DNA of 64,000 nucleotides from assembly GCF_013214165.1 (NCBI RefSeq), contig NZ_JABSSM010000024.1, positions 1 to 64,000 of the forward strand. The letters run 5' to 3'. Source of the stretch: Shewanella sp. GTDB lineage: Bacteria; Pseudomonadota; Gammaproteobacteria; Enterobacterales; Shewanellaceae. The position numbers and the translations under genes are program-made. The notes under the pieces are model-generated. The model ran no database searches, was not told the DNA's origin, and saw only the letters and a list, made by a program, of their open reading frames with translations. This document shows, in pieces, positions 20,147 to 30,719 of this stretch (positions within the stretch are counted from its first letter, which is position 1; each line of letters starts with the position of its first letter).

Positions 20147-21724
20147 TTATTCCCACTCGATAGTCGCAGGGGGCTTACCCGAAATATCGTAAACGACCCG
20201 TGAGATACCATCGATTTCATTGATGATACGGTTAGATACTAGGCCTAAGAAGTCGTAAGGAAGATGCGCCCAAGTTGCCGTCATAAAGTCGATGGTTTCC
20301 ACTGCACGCAATGAAACCACCCAGTCATATTTACGCCCATCGCCCATCACGCCAACAGAGCGTACTGGTAGGAACACAGTAAATGCCTGGCTGACCTTGT
20401 TATAAAGGTCGGCTTTATGCAGTTCTTCGATGAAGATAGCATCGGCAAGGCGTAGCAGATCACAAAACTCTTTCTTCACTTCACCAAGTACGCGCACACC
20501 TAGACCCGGTCCAGGAAATGGATGACGGTAAAGCATGTCATATGGCAGACCCAGTTCAAGACCTATCTTACGCACTTCATCTTTAAACAATTCACGCAGT
20601 GGCTCAACAAGGCCTAGCTCCATATCATCAGGCAGTCCGCCGACGTTATGGTGTGACTTGATCACATGAGCTTTGCCCGTGGCACTACCGGCAGACTCAA
20701 TAACATCTGGATAGATGGTTCCTTGAGCCAGCCATTTAGCGTTGGCACATTTCTTCGACTCTTCATCGAATATCTCGACAAACACACGGCCAATAATCTT
20801 ACGCTTAGCTTCTGGATCGGCCTCACCTTTCATGGCATCGAGGAAACGATTTTCAGCATTCACATGAACTATTTTTAGTCCGAAATGATCGCCAAACATG
20901 TCCATCACTTGCTCGGCTTCATTGAGACGCAGCAGACCGTTATCGACGAATACACACGTCAACTTGTCGCCGATAGCGCGGTGCAGCAACATGGCAACAA
21001 CCGATGAATCGACGCCACCAGACAGCCCTAAGATAACTTCATCATCACCAATCTGTTGCTTAAGCTTAGCAATCGCATCTTCAATGATAGAAGCTGACTT
21101 CCAGTTTGCTTCACACTGACAAATATCTAATGCGAAGTGTTCAAGCATACGCTTGCCCTGACGGGTATGCGTCACTTCAGGGTGAAACTGCACGCCGTAA
21201 AACTTTTTCTCTTCATTTACCATGGCTGCAAACGAACAAGTATCAGTCTTGGCAACGCTGACGAATCCTGCAGGGATTTCAGAAACTTTATCGCCGTGGC
21301 TCATCCACACATCGAGCAGTGGCTTGCCAGTTTCACTGACAGCGTCTTCTATGCTGTTAAACAGAGCCGAATTGGTTTGAACTTCTACCTGAGCGTAACC
21401 AAATTCACCTTCGCCAACGCCTTGAATCACCTTGCCACCCAGCTGCTCTGACATGGTCTGCATGCCGTAGCAGATCCCCAGTACAGGAACGCCAGCATTG
21501 AAGACGTACTCAGGGGCACGAGGGGAACCTTCAGCGGTTACGCTCTCAGGGCCACCGGCCAGGATAATACCGTTGGGAGCAAAACCTTTAATTTGCTCTT
21601 CACTCACATCCCAGGCCCATAGTTCACAGTAAACACCTATCTCACGAATACGGCGGGCGATGAGTTGTGTGTACTGAGATCCAAAATCTAAGATCAGTAT
21701 CTTATGCTCATGAATATTGCTCAT
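20147..21724 (-). CDS. guaA: GMP synthase (glutamine-hydrolysing)
   Basis: The 525-residue enzyme aminates XMP to GMP. The N-terminal class I amidotransferase domain shows [18 protein letters not shown], the nucleophile in GICYGMQ and the catalytic pair in FHPEVTH. The ATP pyrophosphatase domain has the P-loop LSGGVDSSV, and the C-terminal dimerisation domain ends PPATIEWE as in E. coli (525 residues). It follows guaB by about 140 bases on the same strand and the pair likely forms one operon. Confidence 0.98.
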   Translation of the reverse strand: MSNIHEHKILILDFGSQYTQLIARRIREIGVYCELWAWDVSEEQIKGFAPNGIILAGGPESVTAEGSPRAPEYVFNAGVPVLGICYGMQTMSEQLGGKVIQGVGEGEFGYAQVEVQTNSALFNSIEDAVSETGKPLLDVWMSHGDKVSEIPAGFVSVAKTDTCSFAAMVNEEKKFYGVQFHPEVTHTRQGKRMLEHFALDICQCEANWKSASIIEDAIAKLKQQIGDDEVILGLSGGVDSSVVAMLLHRAIGDKLTCVFVDNGLLRLNEAEQVMDMFGDHFGLKIVHVNAENRFLDAMKGEADPEAKRKIIGRVFVEIFDEESKKCANAKWLAQGTIYPDVIESAGSATGKAHVIKSHHNVGGLPDDMELGLVEPLRELFKDEVRKIGLELGLPYDMLYRHPFPGPGLGVRVLGEVKKEFCDLLRLADAIFIEELHKADLYNKVSQAFTVFLPVRSVGVMGDGRKYDWVVSLRAVETIDFMTATWAHLPYDFLGLVSNRIINEIDGISRVVYDISGKPPATIEWE

Positions 21725-21867
21725 GGGGAACCTTTATTTGTTTATCTAATTTTCGGTATCAATCTTAATTTAACGCAAATTACGTCAACTAAGATCGGCA
21801 TAAATAGGGATATTTAAAATAGGCGGCTCAATGCCGCCCATTGTTAAACAATTGTTAGCCAGCTAAG

Positions 21868-23340
21868 TTATGAACCTGGGCTATAGTTAGGCGCTTCTTT
21901 GCTGATGGTCACATCATGTACATGGGACTCGCCCATGCCAGCAGAAGTGATCTTCACAAACTCGGCTTTTTCATTCAGCTCTTTAATCGTGCCGCAGCCT
22001 GTCAAACCCATGCATGAACGTAGACCGCCCATATACTGGTGAATGATCTCTTTAAGTTTGCCCTTATAAGCAACGCGGCCCTCGATACCTTCTGGCACTA
22101 ACTTATCGGCAGCATTGTCACTCTGGAAGTAACGGTCCGATGAACCTTGTGATTGGTTCATGGCGCCCAGAGACCCCATACCTCGGTATGACTTATAGGT
22201 ACGGCCATTGTGCAGTTCAGTCTCGCCCGGCGCTTCATCGGTACCGGCAAACATAGAACCTGCCATGATACATGAAGCACCAGCGGCCAAGGCTTTAGCC
22301 AGATCACCTGAGAAACGGATACCGCCATCGGCAATGACCGGAATATCTAAATGCTTAATGGCTTCGGCGGCATCGGAAACGGCGGTGATCTGAGGCACAC
22401 CCACACCGGTAACGATACGAGTGGTACAGATAGAACCAGGGCCAATACCGACCTTAACAGCGTTAACACCGGCTTCAACCAGCGCCAATGCACCTTCGGC
22501 GGTTGCCACGTTGCCACCGACAATCTGTAAATCTGGGTATTTAGCACGAGTATCACGAATACGCTGAAGTACGCCTTCAGAATGACCATGTGATGAATCG
22601 ATAAGCAGAACGTCGACACCGGCAATAACCAAGGCATCTACGCGCTGTTCGTTACCAGGACCGGCGCCGACGGCTGCGCCAACACGCAGGCGACCTAGCT
22701 CATCTTTACAGGCATTGGGTTTTTGCTCGGCTTTTTGGAAATCTTTTACTGTGATAAGACCCTTGAGCTTAAAATTACCATCAACAACCAGGACTTTCTC
22801 AACGCGATGAGAGTGCATCAATTTTTGCACTTCATCCAACTTGGTGCCTTCGGCAACGGTAACCAGACGATCTTTAGGTGTCATCACCTGATCGACAGTA
22901 CGGCTCCAATCAGTGATAAAGCGCACGTCACGGCCGGTGATAATACCAACAAGTTCATTGGCCTCGTTGACAACTGGGTAACCGGCGAAGCCATTCTTCA
23001 GGGTCAGAACCTTAAGATCGGCCAAGGTCGTAGTAGGCGTCACAGTCACAGGTTGTTGCACGATACCGGCTTCGTAAATCTTTACTTTACGGACTTCTTC
23101 GGCCTGTTGCTCAATTGTCATATTTTTATGAATAAAACCTAGACCACCTTCCTGTGCGATGGCGATAGCCAAACGAGCTTCAGTCACGGTATCCATGGCT
23201 GCAGACACAATAGGAGTATTGAGTTCTATTTTATTAGTTAGACGAGTCTTGAGAACGGCGGTATTAGGGAGTACGGTCGAGTGTGCAGGAACAAGTAACA
23301 CATCATCAAAAGTGAGTGCTTCTTTCTTTAAACGTAGCAT
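21868..23340 (-). CDS. guaB: IMP dehydrogenase
   Basis: The enzyme oxidises IMP to XMP with NAD, the first committed step to GMP. The chosen start gives 490 residues ([18 protein letters not shown]), the family length, with GGGAG just upstream; a longer frame to 23451 exists but has no support. The catalytic Cys lies in [15 protein letters not shown]. Two CBS domains are inserted at about residues 95-205, and the flap region with [10 protein letters not shown] follows. It is divergent from xseA, with only about 118 bases between the starts. Confidence 0.98.
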   Translation of the reverse strand: MLRLKKEALTFDDVLLVPAHSTVLPNTAVLKTRLTNKIELNTPIVSAAMDTVTEARLAIAIAQEGGLGFIHKNMTIEQQAEEVRKVKIYEAGIVQQPVTVTPTTTLADLKVLTLKNGFAGYPVVNEANELVGIITGRDVRFITDWSRTVDQVMTPKDRLVTVAEGTKLDEVQKLMHSHRVEKVLVVDGNFKLKGLITVKDFQKAEQKPNACKDELGRLRVGAAVGAGPGNEQRVDALVIAGVDVLLIDSSHGHSEGVLQRIRDTRAKYPDLQIVGGNVATAEGALALVEAGVNAVKVGIGPGSICTTRIVTGVGVPQITAVSDAAEAIKHLDIPVIADGGIRFSGDLAKALAAGASCIMAGSMFAGTDEAPGETELHNGRTYKSYRGMGSLGAMNQSQGSSDRYFQSDNAADKLVPEGIEGRVAYKGKLKEIIHQYMGGLRSCMGLTGCGTIKELNEKAEFVKITSAGMGESHVHDVTISKEAPNYSPGS

Positions 23341-23458
23341 GGCAACATCTCCCAAATAGAGTAAGTTTCGAGTGAAATATTGCGGCGAGATTATACCTTG
23401 CATATTGGCCTTGGTAAATGGAAAATAGTAAAAAAGTACGGTTAACCGCAAAATCCCT

Positions 23459-24787
23459 ATGAAAAAGCCAAAAAATAATGTTTATACCGTTTCACGCCTC
23501 AACGGTGAAGTTCGTCAACTTCTGGAAGGCGAGCTGGGTAAAATATGGCTTAATGCCGAAATTTCAAACTTCGCCGCCCCGGGGTCGGGACACTGGTACC
23601 TGACTCTCAAGGATAATCAGGCTCAAGTTCGCTGTGCCATGTTCAAGGGCCGCAACCGCTCGGTAACCTTCAAGCCAATTAATGGTCAACAAGTCCTGGT
23701 TAAGGGCTCAATCAGCGTCTATGAACCCAGAGGCGACTATCAACTCATCATAGAGTCTATGCTTCCCGCCGGCGATGGCCTGCTAGCGCAGCAATATGAA
23801 GCCCTGAAGATGAAGTTGGCGGCGGAAGGCTTATTTGCTGCCGACACCAAGCGCCCTATCCCATCCAACATTCAGAAGATAGGCGTCATCACCTCGGCAA
23901 CGGGCGCAGCCCTTAAAGATGTACTCCATGTGTTAGCCAGGCGTGACCCTTCTATCGAGGTGGTGATCTACCCGACACAGGTACAGGGAGAGCCGGCGGC
24001 TCAACTGATTTGTAACGCCATCGCCATCGCTAATGCCAGACAGGAAGTCGATGTGCTCTTGCTGACCCGAGGCGGTGGTTCCCTCGAAGATCTCTGGTGT
24101 TTCAACAGCGAAGATCTCGCCCATGCCATCTATAACAGCGCCCTAGCCGTGATCTCGGCTGTCGGCCACGAGATAGATACGACGATCAGCGATTATGTCG
24201 CCGATGTTAGAGCCCCCACGCCCTCGGCAGGCGCCGAATTACTCTCAAAAGATGCCGAAAACAAGAGGGAGAAACTCGAGCAATTTATCTCAAGGCTCAG
24301 GCAGAGCTGGCAGCATTATCAGCTGAAAACCAACAGCCGCATAAGCACCTTAACCCATCGTCTGCAGCGACAGGATCCCCAGCGTCGCCTGCAGCAATAC
24401 GGCCAGAGCTTCGATGAGATGCAGTTTAGGCTAGATGCCGCTATCGACAAGAAGCTGGCTAGTCTCGCGCTCAAACAGCAGCAACTGAGCCATCGCTTAA
24501 ATCAGCAATCGCCAGCAAACAAGCTAGATCTAGCGAGCCAGAGGCTGAGCTATTTAACCTCAAGGCTCAAAGATTCAATCAAAGAGACATTAGCCAGCAG
24601 CGAGCAAAGCCTCAGCGTCAGTGCCCACCAGTTACAGACAGTGAGCCCGTTAGCCACACTGAGCCGGGGTTACAGTATTACTCAAGATTCAAATGGTAAG
24701 GTGTTACTGAACGCCGCAGATGTTAGCGTCGGGGATATGTTGACGACTCGATTACTCGAGGGAGAAGTTCAATCCAAAGTGGTTTAG
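23459..24787 (+). CDS. xseA: Exodeoxyribonuclease VII large subunit
   Basis: The 442-residue protein has an N-terminal OB-fold ([19 protein letters not shown]), the catalytic domain with [19 protein letters not shown] and [13 protein letters not shown], then a long coiled-coil region of Gln-rich heptads (about residues 265-400), and the C-terminal segment LSRGYSITQ. It degrades single-stranded DNA together with XseB, which is encoded elsewhere. The gene is divergent from guaB as in many gammaproteobacteria. Confidence 0.97.
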   Translation: MKKPKNNVYTVSRLNGEVRQLLEGELGKIWLNAEISNFAAPGSGHWYLTLKDNQAQVRCAMFKGRNRSVTFKPINGQQVLVKGSISVYEPRGDYQLIIESMLPAGDGLLAQQYEALKMKLAAEGLFAADTKRPIPSNIQKIGVITSATGAALKDVLHVLARRDPSIEVVIYPTQVQGEPAAQLICNAIAIANARQEVDVLLLTRGGGSLEDLWCFNSEDLAHAIYNSALAVISAVGHEIDTTISDYVADVRAPTPSAGAELLSKDAENKREKLEQFISRLRQSWQHYQLKTNSRISTLTHRLQRQDPQRRLQQYGQSFDEMQFRLDAAIDKKLASLALKQQQLSHRLNQQSPANKLDLASQRLSYLTSRLKDSIKETLASSEQSLSVSAHQLQTVSPLATLSRGYSITQDSNGKVLLNAADVSVGDMLTTRLLEGEVQSKVV

Positions 24788-26072
24788 TCACTCGTTGGAT
24801 AACGAGTCACTGAAATATCTGTCGTGGGTTCATTGGGCGGATTTTGCGTTAGCTTGGTTTTCTCTGTTCAATTTATGTTTTGTTATTATCGATAGTTTCT
24901 CTACGGCTCGTCATTCTCGCAATATGGGATAGCAATTCAATACTTGTCTTTCCCTCAATGCTTGTGGGCGGGAATCCAGCCGCTTTGGCTAGCCTTCGAA
25001 TGAGGCTGATCACATTTAGGTGGTTTAGCTTCTCGCTGACTTGGTATTGGGGGAGTGTGATGATAACTTTGAGCTGCATGGTTATCTAATTTACAGCCTC
25101 TAGCAGTTGTTACTTAAACCTGAAATCCTAGATCACTTGCTGCCCTTTGGAATATAAAACAAGCCGCATCCGCCACTAGATACGTATGCTTACACTCTCA
25201 CACTTCACCAGACAATTATTTAACCTTTGCATCAATATGTTACTTTCAATAAGATCAATTGTAACACTGTTATTTATTATACGTTTATTGTTGACGACTT
25301 AGTTTATTTTGATATGCTACATTAGCAATTGCACTCAAATGGAAAACGCCGATGCAAACATTGAAATTAATACGTGACTAGACTTCCAGATTGCAACAAC
25401 TTCTTTGCAATCACTTTCAATAGATAATAATGAATATTCTAATTCAAACAACATATCAGTAAAGAAGAGTCTATTGATTGAAAATTGAAGCACATAATTT
25501 TTATATTAATAAAGGCTGACGAAGAAGATAACACTACTGACCTTATAGACTAGGTCTTGCTATCAGAGATTATCATGCTATGTCACTAGGTTAGAGCAGC
25601 AGCCACGGAGTTCCTGTTGATACTCACGACTAAAGAGAATCATGGGTAGGTAATAAGCTCTTTTTCCAATTAGAGAGTAGTGAATTTACTGATAAGTAAT
25701 GTGACTATCGATACCTATGGACACATTGGTATTAATAAACGATGACGATAGCATAAAGTCCATAATTTATAATTATATAGGAGAATATCTATTCTATTCC
25801 GAGTTAAATTAGTGCCGACGCTATTAACACTAGTCATTCATAGAAAATATACACCGGCCAGGTTAAGTGTTTAAAATGGTTAGCATTAACAACTTACTAT
25901 CTAGCTGCCAGGATAATTAACAACGGACTATAAAGTGTAACCGTTCATCATACACTTTGATTTACAACAATATTAGACATTTAAATAAGATCACCATAAA
26001 CATACCTTTTGTACTAAATATGTTCGCGTCCCCCCTGGTGATAAGGTGAATCGAATATCGGAAATACAGTTA
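24788..26072. other. Long non-coding, AT-rich stretch at the left edge of the accessory island
   Basis: Almost 1.3 kb without a convincing gene. Just after xseA an inverted repeat (ACTCGTT/AACGAGT, 24786-24805 region) has no T tract. Around 24930-24995 the sequence contains GGGCGGGAATCCAGCC, similar to dispersed Shewanella-type intergenic repeats. Overlapping 68-69 codon frames there on both strands look like by-products of that repeat. TTGACG with TATGCT 16 bases downstream (near 25289) is promoter-like but leads into no gene. The region resembles eroded sequence left by insertions. Confidence 0.45.
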
Positions 26073-27254
26073 ATGGATCAAACTGCCACGCTATCAAACC
26101 AAGACCATCAAAAACTAGATAATTTTTTCAAATCATGTCTTCACTTCCAGCATAGGAATATCGGCTATCCGGTTGCAGCGGATTTCAACTACAGCGAATT
26201 ATTTAAATTTCTACAGTTCTCCTTGAACAATTGTGGGGATTGGGCGCAAGAGTCGAACAACCCATTAAATACATTTCGTTTTGAGAAGGAGGTTATGGAG
26301 TATTTTTCAGACAAGTTCGGCACCTGCCTCTCTGAGTCTTGGGGCTATGTCACCAACGGAGGAACCGAGGGGAATATGTATTGCTGCCTATTGGCACGGG
26401 AGAAGTTCCCTCAAGGTACTCTTTATTACTCCGAAGACTCCCACTACTCCGTTGATAAGATAGTTAAGCTTCTAAGGATCAAACACAAGGTAATCAAAAG
26501 CCTCCCAAACGGTGAAATTAATTACGATGAACTAAAATTTGAAATTTTAATAAACAAAGAGTCAAACCCAATAATTTTTGCAAATATAGGCACAACCCTG
26601 TATGGAGCAACGGATGATATTGCAAAGATACAAACCATACTCTCAGAATTGAACTTCAAAAAAAATGAATTTTACCTGCATGCCGATGCTGCCCTTAATG
26701 GAATGATTTTACCGTTCGTTGACCAGCCACAACCCTATAACTTTTCAGATGGCATCGATTCAATTTCAGTATCTGGCCACAAAATGATAGGCGGCCCCAT
26801 ACCATGCGGAATCGTTCTAGCAAAAGCTAAAAATGTTGAGTCTATAACTAACGAAGTTGATTACATAGCAGCACCAGACAAAACCATATCGGGCTCAAGA
26901 AATGGCTTCACCCCTCTTGTCCTCTGGCATGCCATCAATTCAACGTCGGAAGCACAAAAGAGAGCAAGGGTTCAAGGCTGTTTGAATTTAGCAAAAGAAC
27001 TTACAACTTTACTCATAAAAAAAGGCATACCCGCTTGGAGAAATTGCAATTCTATAATCGTAGTATTCCCAACTCCTTCAGAGTCAATATGGAGAAAGTA
27101 CGGACTTGCTAATTCAAAAAAACACGCTCATGTGGTCGTTACCGGTCACATGATTGAAAACCCATCTCTGCTATATCAGCTTGCAGAGGATATGGCTAAG
27201 GACATTGTAAATCAGAGAAAAAATGAAGCAAAAAATGAAGCCACCCATTGCTAA
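26073..27254 (+). CDS. hdc: Pyridoxal-phosphate-dependent histidine decarboxylase
   Basis: The 393-residue protein is very close in sequence to the Morganella-type PLP histidine decarboxylase, which makes histamine and CO2. Blocks recognised include IGYPVAADFNY, NNCGDW, ESWGYVTNGGTEGNMY, DSHYSVDKIVKLLRIK, YLHADAALNGMILPF and SGHKMIG, where Lys237 should bind PLP and Asp205 its pyridine nitrogen. The ATG at 26073 aligns with family N-termini; a GTG at 26046 is an alternative with a better AAGGTG-like site. No histidine/histamine antiporter or siderophore genes are adjacent. The base composition is visibly more AT-rich than xseA, which suggests transfer. Confidence 0.9.
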   Translation: MDQTATLSNQDHQKLDNFFKSCLHFQHRNIGYPVAADFNYSELFKFLQFSLNNCGDWAQESNNPLNTFRFEKEVMEYFSDKFGTCLSESWGYVTNGGTEGNMYCCLLAREKFPQGTLYYSEDSHYSVDKIVKLLRIKHKVIKSLPNGEINYDELKFEILINKESNPIIFANIGTTLYGATDDIAKIQTILSELNFKKNEFYLHADAALNGMILPFVDQPQPYNFSDGIDSISVSGHKMIGGPIPCGIVLAKAKNVESITNEVDYIAAPDKTISGSRNGFTPLVLWHAINSTSEAQKRARVQGCLNLAKELTTLLIKKGIPAWRNCNSIIVVFPTPSESIWRKYGLANSKKHAHVVVTGHMIENPSLLYQLAEDMAKDIVNQRKNEAKNEATHC

Positions 27255-27453
27255 TCAATAAGATATCCAGCCTATAGTCAATTATCCATATGCTTGTTCC
27301 ACATAAACCCTATCGAACAAGTTAATGGTATATCCAAAGTCAGCAATCTTGTGAAAAAGAGTGTTTAGTAAGAAAAATGATGACATTCAGACGGATGCCA
27401 TTACCTCAAGCGACAGAGGAAGAAAAGATGAGAAGAGTGAGTTGATTGAGTTG

Positions 27454-28431
27454 TCAGCTTGCTTCTAGATATTTACAGCATTGAGAGAAATGCCTTCGCC
27501 GCTTCTCAAGGTGTTTACAATAACGGGTGAGTTCTTGCAAGGTTCCTACTGGGCCATGAAATATCTTGCCAAAATCTCTGGTTATTTTTATCCAGTTATC
27601 TGCTGAAATATTCAGTTGGGTTAATATCTTAGCTGCATTTTCAGAAATAGCTCCTCGTTTATCATCACGAATGATTCTACCGGTTTCATCGACCAGCTCT
27701 AGATAATCTTTGAGTGAGAAGTTTATGCCTTTAGCTTGGTTCAGTTGTTCATTTCCAATAAAGGGCAGTAGCTTTGTCGGTTGTTTGCCCTTTAGTGCAG
27801 CTTTGACTCGTAACTGAAGGCTGGTGTGATCTGAATCTGCAATTGTTTTTGCCATTTTTGCGCGTATGGGATTGAGCTCTACATAGGCCATACAGGCTAG
27901 CACTGCGGCTTCATCGAGGAGGGCTTGTGACTTGAACCGACCCTCCCAGAAATGCCCTGTACAGTTATCCTCGATATTGGCTTTTCTTGCTATAGGCTCA
28001 TTGAGGCAGCGCATAAACCAGGAAATATCGCTCAGTCGACTACGGTATTGGGCTATTGAATGCTTTAGCGCATTAATTTCAAAGCTTTCTACAATCTCAC
28101 CTTTTGCAAATATCTGAGTTATTTCAGTTCCTTTGAACACTTGATGCCAATGCTCTACGACCTCCCTATCGGTCCAGTTATTAGCAAGCTCAATATCAAT
28201 ATGAAGTACAATGTGCAGGTGATTACTCATGACAGCATAAGCCACCACATCAATGGCAAACATTTCAGCTAAGTTGAATATCTGTTCTTCTATCCAGCCA
28301 CGTCTATGCTCATAAGATTTTCCTGTAATATCATCTACTCCCGTGAGATGGGCGCATCTAACAGTTCTGCTGCAGCAATGATAATAAGGTGTATCTTCAA
28401 TACTAATTTGAGTGCTGCGGGGACGGGGCAT
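27454..28431 (-). CDS. REP-associated tyrosine transposase-like protein (IS200/Y1 superfamily)
   Basis: The 325-residue protein has the single-strand transposase core with the metal-binding H-x-H in MSNHLHIVLH (about residues 68-77) and a likely catalytic Tyr in ACMAYVELNPIRAKM. These are features of the RAYT/Y1 transposases, although it is about twice the length of the E. coli protein and has a C-terminal extension. The ATG at 28431 (MPRPRSTQIS) is preferred over 28443 because the family starts there. Short repeats with the core GGCTGGCYTGATTTAAT lie upstream and further right, and are candidate substrates. Confidence 0.85.
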   Translation of the reverse strand: MPRPRSTQISIEDTPYYHCCSRTVRCAHLTGVDDITGKSYEHRRGWIEEQIFNLAEMFAIDVVAYAVMSNHLHIVLHIDIELANNWTDREVVEHWHQVFKGTEITQIFAKGEIVESFEINALKHSIAQYRSRLSDISWFMRCLNEPIARKANIEDNCTGHFWEGRFKSQALLDEAAVLACMAYVELNPIRAKMAKTIADSDHTSLQLRVKAALKGKQPTKLLPFIGNEQLNQAKGINFSLKDYLELVDETGRIIRDDKRGAISENAAKILTQLNISADNWIKITRDFGKIFHGPVGTLQELTRYCKHLEKRRRHFSQCCKYLEAS

Positions 28432-28515
28432 AATAAGCTCCAACAGAGGATCATAATTAAAGCTTAGTTGGAGGAATGTAAGTATGCCATTAACAATAGC
28501 CTACCGGATTTAATT

Positions 28516-28534
28516 ATGGCTGGCCTGATTTAAT
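28516..28534. repeat. GGCTGGC-type short repeat, copy 1
   Basis: ATGGCTGGCCTGATTTAAT lies 85 bases upstream of the RAYT-like gene start. The same 19-bp core, with one C/T variation, recurs at 30133, 30560, 30598 and 30621. Confidence 0.8.
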
Positions 28535-28581
28535 TCTCTGAAAGCGTGAGAAAACATGCCACTCCGTCGACAGCTATACTC

Positions 28582-30103
28582 CTGACTCTTCTACACAAAT
28601 ATGGAGAAAATTGAACTTTATTGAATTTCCACGATCTGATCATAAAATTCAATAACTTAAAGTTTTTCAAAATGTCAGTTTTCAATGCAGAAGAATGGGC
28701 TAAATCTCTCTTTCAACATGCTAAATTAGGTGATATGCGCCGTGCTGATAGGTTAGTCAGTACCGCAGCCAACATGGCTCGTAGCAGCGGTAAGTCTATC
28801 GCGCTATCATGCCGTGGCAATGAAGCTGAACTAGAAGGGGCTTACCGATTGATCCGCAATGATAATGTTTCTCCAGATATGATCCGAGTCGCAGGATTTC
28901 AACATACCGCAAAAGAAGCCGTGTCGGTTGCAGAAATTCTCGCGCTAGAAGACACCACCTCACTGAGCTATAAGCATCAGGTCGCTGCCGATTTGGGCAA
29001 ACTGGGCCAAAAGACCGATAGATCACGTGGTTGGTGGGTTCACTCAGTCATGCTGCTGGATAGTCACACCACCAGAACCATTGGCTTAATCCATCAAGAT
29101 TGGTGGTGTCGCCCTAATCATCCCGAAGATGCTGATGAAAAAGAAAGTGGCAAGTGGCCGGATGCGTCACATTTTTGCCGAGAGCGTTTAGGTGAAACCA
29201 TGTCACGGGTGATTTCAGTCTGTGATAGAGAGGCCGATATATTAAGTTATATCCAAGATAAACAAAAGCATAACGAACGGTTTGTTATCAGAGCAAAGCA
29301 TTCCAGAATCATTGAAAACTCAGACATAAAACTGTTTGAATATCTTGAGGCGCAGCCCATTTTAGGGACTTATAGCATTGATATAGCTCAAAAGGGAATG
29401 AAAACAAATAAAGGAAAAGCAACCAATCGAGCGGCAAGAAAAGCCAAGTTAACGGTCAAAGTCGCCAGCGTCACGCTTAATGCTAAAGAAGGCGTGAAAT
29501 CAGTCAATGTAATTTACGCCCAAGAGAAAGCATCAGCCACGGTTACCGAGCCATTACGCTGGATACTATTAACCACAGAACCCATAGAGACTTTAAAACA
29601 AGCCCTGCATGTTATTGATATTTATGCTGCCAGATGGCGAGTAGAAGATTTCCATAAAGCCTGGAAAACAGGCGCTGGTGCTGAGCGGCAGCGAATGACG
29701 GAGCCACAAAATTTAGAACGCGCCGTTTCTATTTTGGCCTTTATTGGTGTGAGATTACTGCAACTGCGAGAAGTCATGACCTTAGCCCTCTACCTCAGAA
29801 AGAAAGGGCTTAGCGATGCCAAATCAGTGCTGTGACAGCGTATTAGAAGCAGATGAATGGAGGGTATTGCTGCAATATTACAAGATTATAGGTCATGACG
29901 GTAAAACCGCTCCAGATATGAAATGGGCTTATAAATCATTAGCTAAGCTAGGTGGTTTTACTGACAGTAAACGAACAGGTATGGCGAGTTGGTCGACTAT
30001 TTGGGAAGGCTGGGACACATTGCAGGCTCTGGTTTCAGGCTATCGTTTGGCTAAAGAAATGTTGGCTGCAGGTAAGGTGCTATGAGATGTGACTAAGAGA
30101 CAG
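28582..30103 (+). mobile_element. Complete IS50/Tn5-like insertion sequence (IS4 family), 1522 bp
   Basis: The left end CTGACTCTTCTACACAAAT (28582-28600) differs at only two positions from the Tn5 outside end as I recall it. The right end, read inward on the minus strand (30103-30085), is CTGTCTCTTAGTCACATCT, close to the Tn5 inside end. The element is directly flanked by a perfect 9-bp target duplication GCTATACTC (28573-28581 and 30104-30112), the size made by IS50. Total length is near the 1534 bp of IS50. The single transposase gene inside is frameshifted. The insertion split a segment that joins the RAYT upstream repeat to the downstream repeat cluster. Confidence 0.95.
28672..30085 (+). 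pseudogene. Tn5-like DDE transposase gene, frameshifted near its C-terminus
   Basis: The protein resembles Tn5 transposase throughout (AEEWAKSLFQHAKLGDMRRADRL split in the usual places, SRGWWVHSVMLL, DADEKESGKW). DDE residues are present: Asp in LEDTTSLSY, Asp in VCDREADI, and the Glu of the Y-x2-R-x3-E-x6-K motif YAARWRVEDFHKAWK. The first frame stops at 29835 after GLSDAKSVL. The expected C-terminus (LEADEW, then MKWAYKSLAKLGGFTDSKRTGMASW) continues in the next frame from about 29816 to 30085, so one base was inserted or two lost. The truncated product would keep the catalytic core but lack the C-terminal dimerisation helices. Start at ATG 28672 rather than TTG 28621. Confidence 0.9.
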
Positions 30104-30114
30104 GCTATACTCTG

Positions 30115-30231
30115 CTATGGAAGACATCAATGATGGCTGGCTTGATTTAATAGATAGAATCTCGCCAGCCGCTAACCTGAAACTGAGTCTGTATATTACG
30201 CTGATTTGACTTGCAGTTCATCCGCTTCGCC
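30115..30231. repeat. Left copy of a 117-140 bp direct duplication
   Basis: This segment (CTATGGAAGACATCAATGAT at its start) is repeated almost exactly at 30580-30719. It contains one 19-bp GGCTGGC-type core (30133-30151), an inverted partner GCCAGCC, and the last codons of the downstream coiled-coil gene (reading DELQVKSA and stop on the minus strand). The difference in length is one extra 23-bp repeat unit in the right copy. Confidence 0.9.
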
Positions 30232-30559
30232 ACAAAGAATCTATAAGAATTTATCAAGCCACCCAGCATAAAAATCGGCCGTCCCACCTCATGTAGACTC
30301 TGACATTACGCTCGCCAAATACGATGTAAGTCACTTTTTTATACGTAATTTATATGTCAGCAAGGTGGGCTTTACGCAACAGAAATAAGTGGACACCCAT
30401 AAGATTTTGACACTTTTATTTTGAACAAAAGGGTTGGCACTTAGTGCTGAAATCTAGTAATCCATTCTCGAAATGATGCTCAAACCATACAAGATACATA
30501 CACAGCATGCTAGGTACTTTTTATTGCTTTGATCAATATATTTCTTATGGGAAATTGTG
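30232..30559. other. Non-coding segment between duplicated repeats
   Basis: About 330 bases without a convincing gene. AAGTGGACACCC near 30390 resembles the termini of some IS3-type elements, but no transposase remnant is readable. It may be what is left of an earlier insertion that produced the flanking duplication. Confidence 0.35.
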
Positions 30560-30719
30560 ATGGCTGGCCTGATTTAATACTATGGAAGACATCAATGATG
30601 GCTGGCCTGATTTAATAATGATGGCTGGCTTGATTTAATAGATAGAATCTCGCCAGCCGCTAACCTGAAACTGAGTCTGTATATTACGCTGATTTAACTT
30701 GCAGTTCATCCACTTCGCC
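30560..30719. repeat. Tandem GGCTGGC-type repeats and right copy of the duplication
   Basis: Three copies of ATGGCTGGCYTGATTTAAT occur at 30560-30578, 30598-30616 and 30621-30639, the last two with a 23-bp period. The final copy can form an imperfect hairpin with GATAGAATCTCGCCAGCC at 30641-30658 (GGCTGGC/GCCAGCC plus GATT/AATC). This is the architecture of REP/BIME elements. The end of the cluster overlaps the 3' end of the coiled-coil gene. Confidence 0.8.

Noticed and set aside
24873..25089. Two overlapping 68-69 codon frames on opposite strands downstream of xseA
   Set aside because: They mirror each other, lack ribosome binding sites and lie on a sequence resembling dispersed intergenic repeats.
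28621..28671. Longer N-terminus of the IS50-like transposase from a TTG
   Set aside because: The extra 17 residues do not match Tn5 transposase; the ATG at 28672 gives the expected start.
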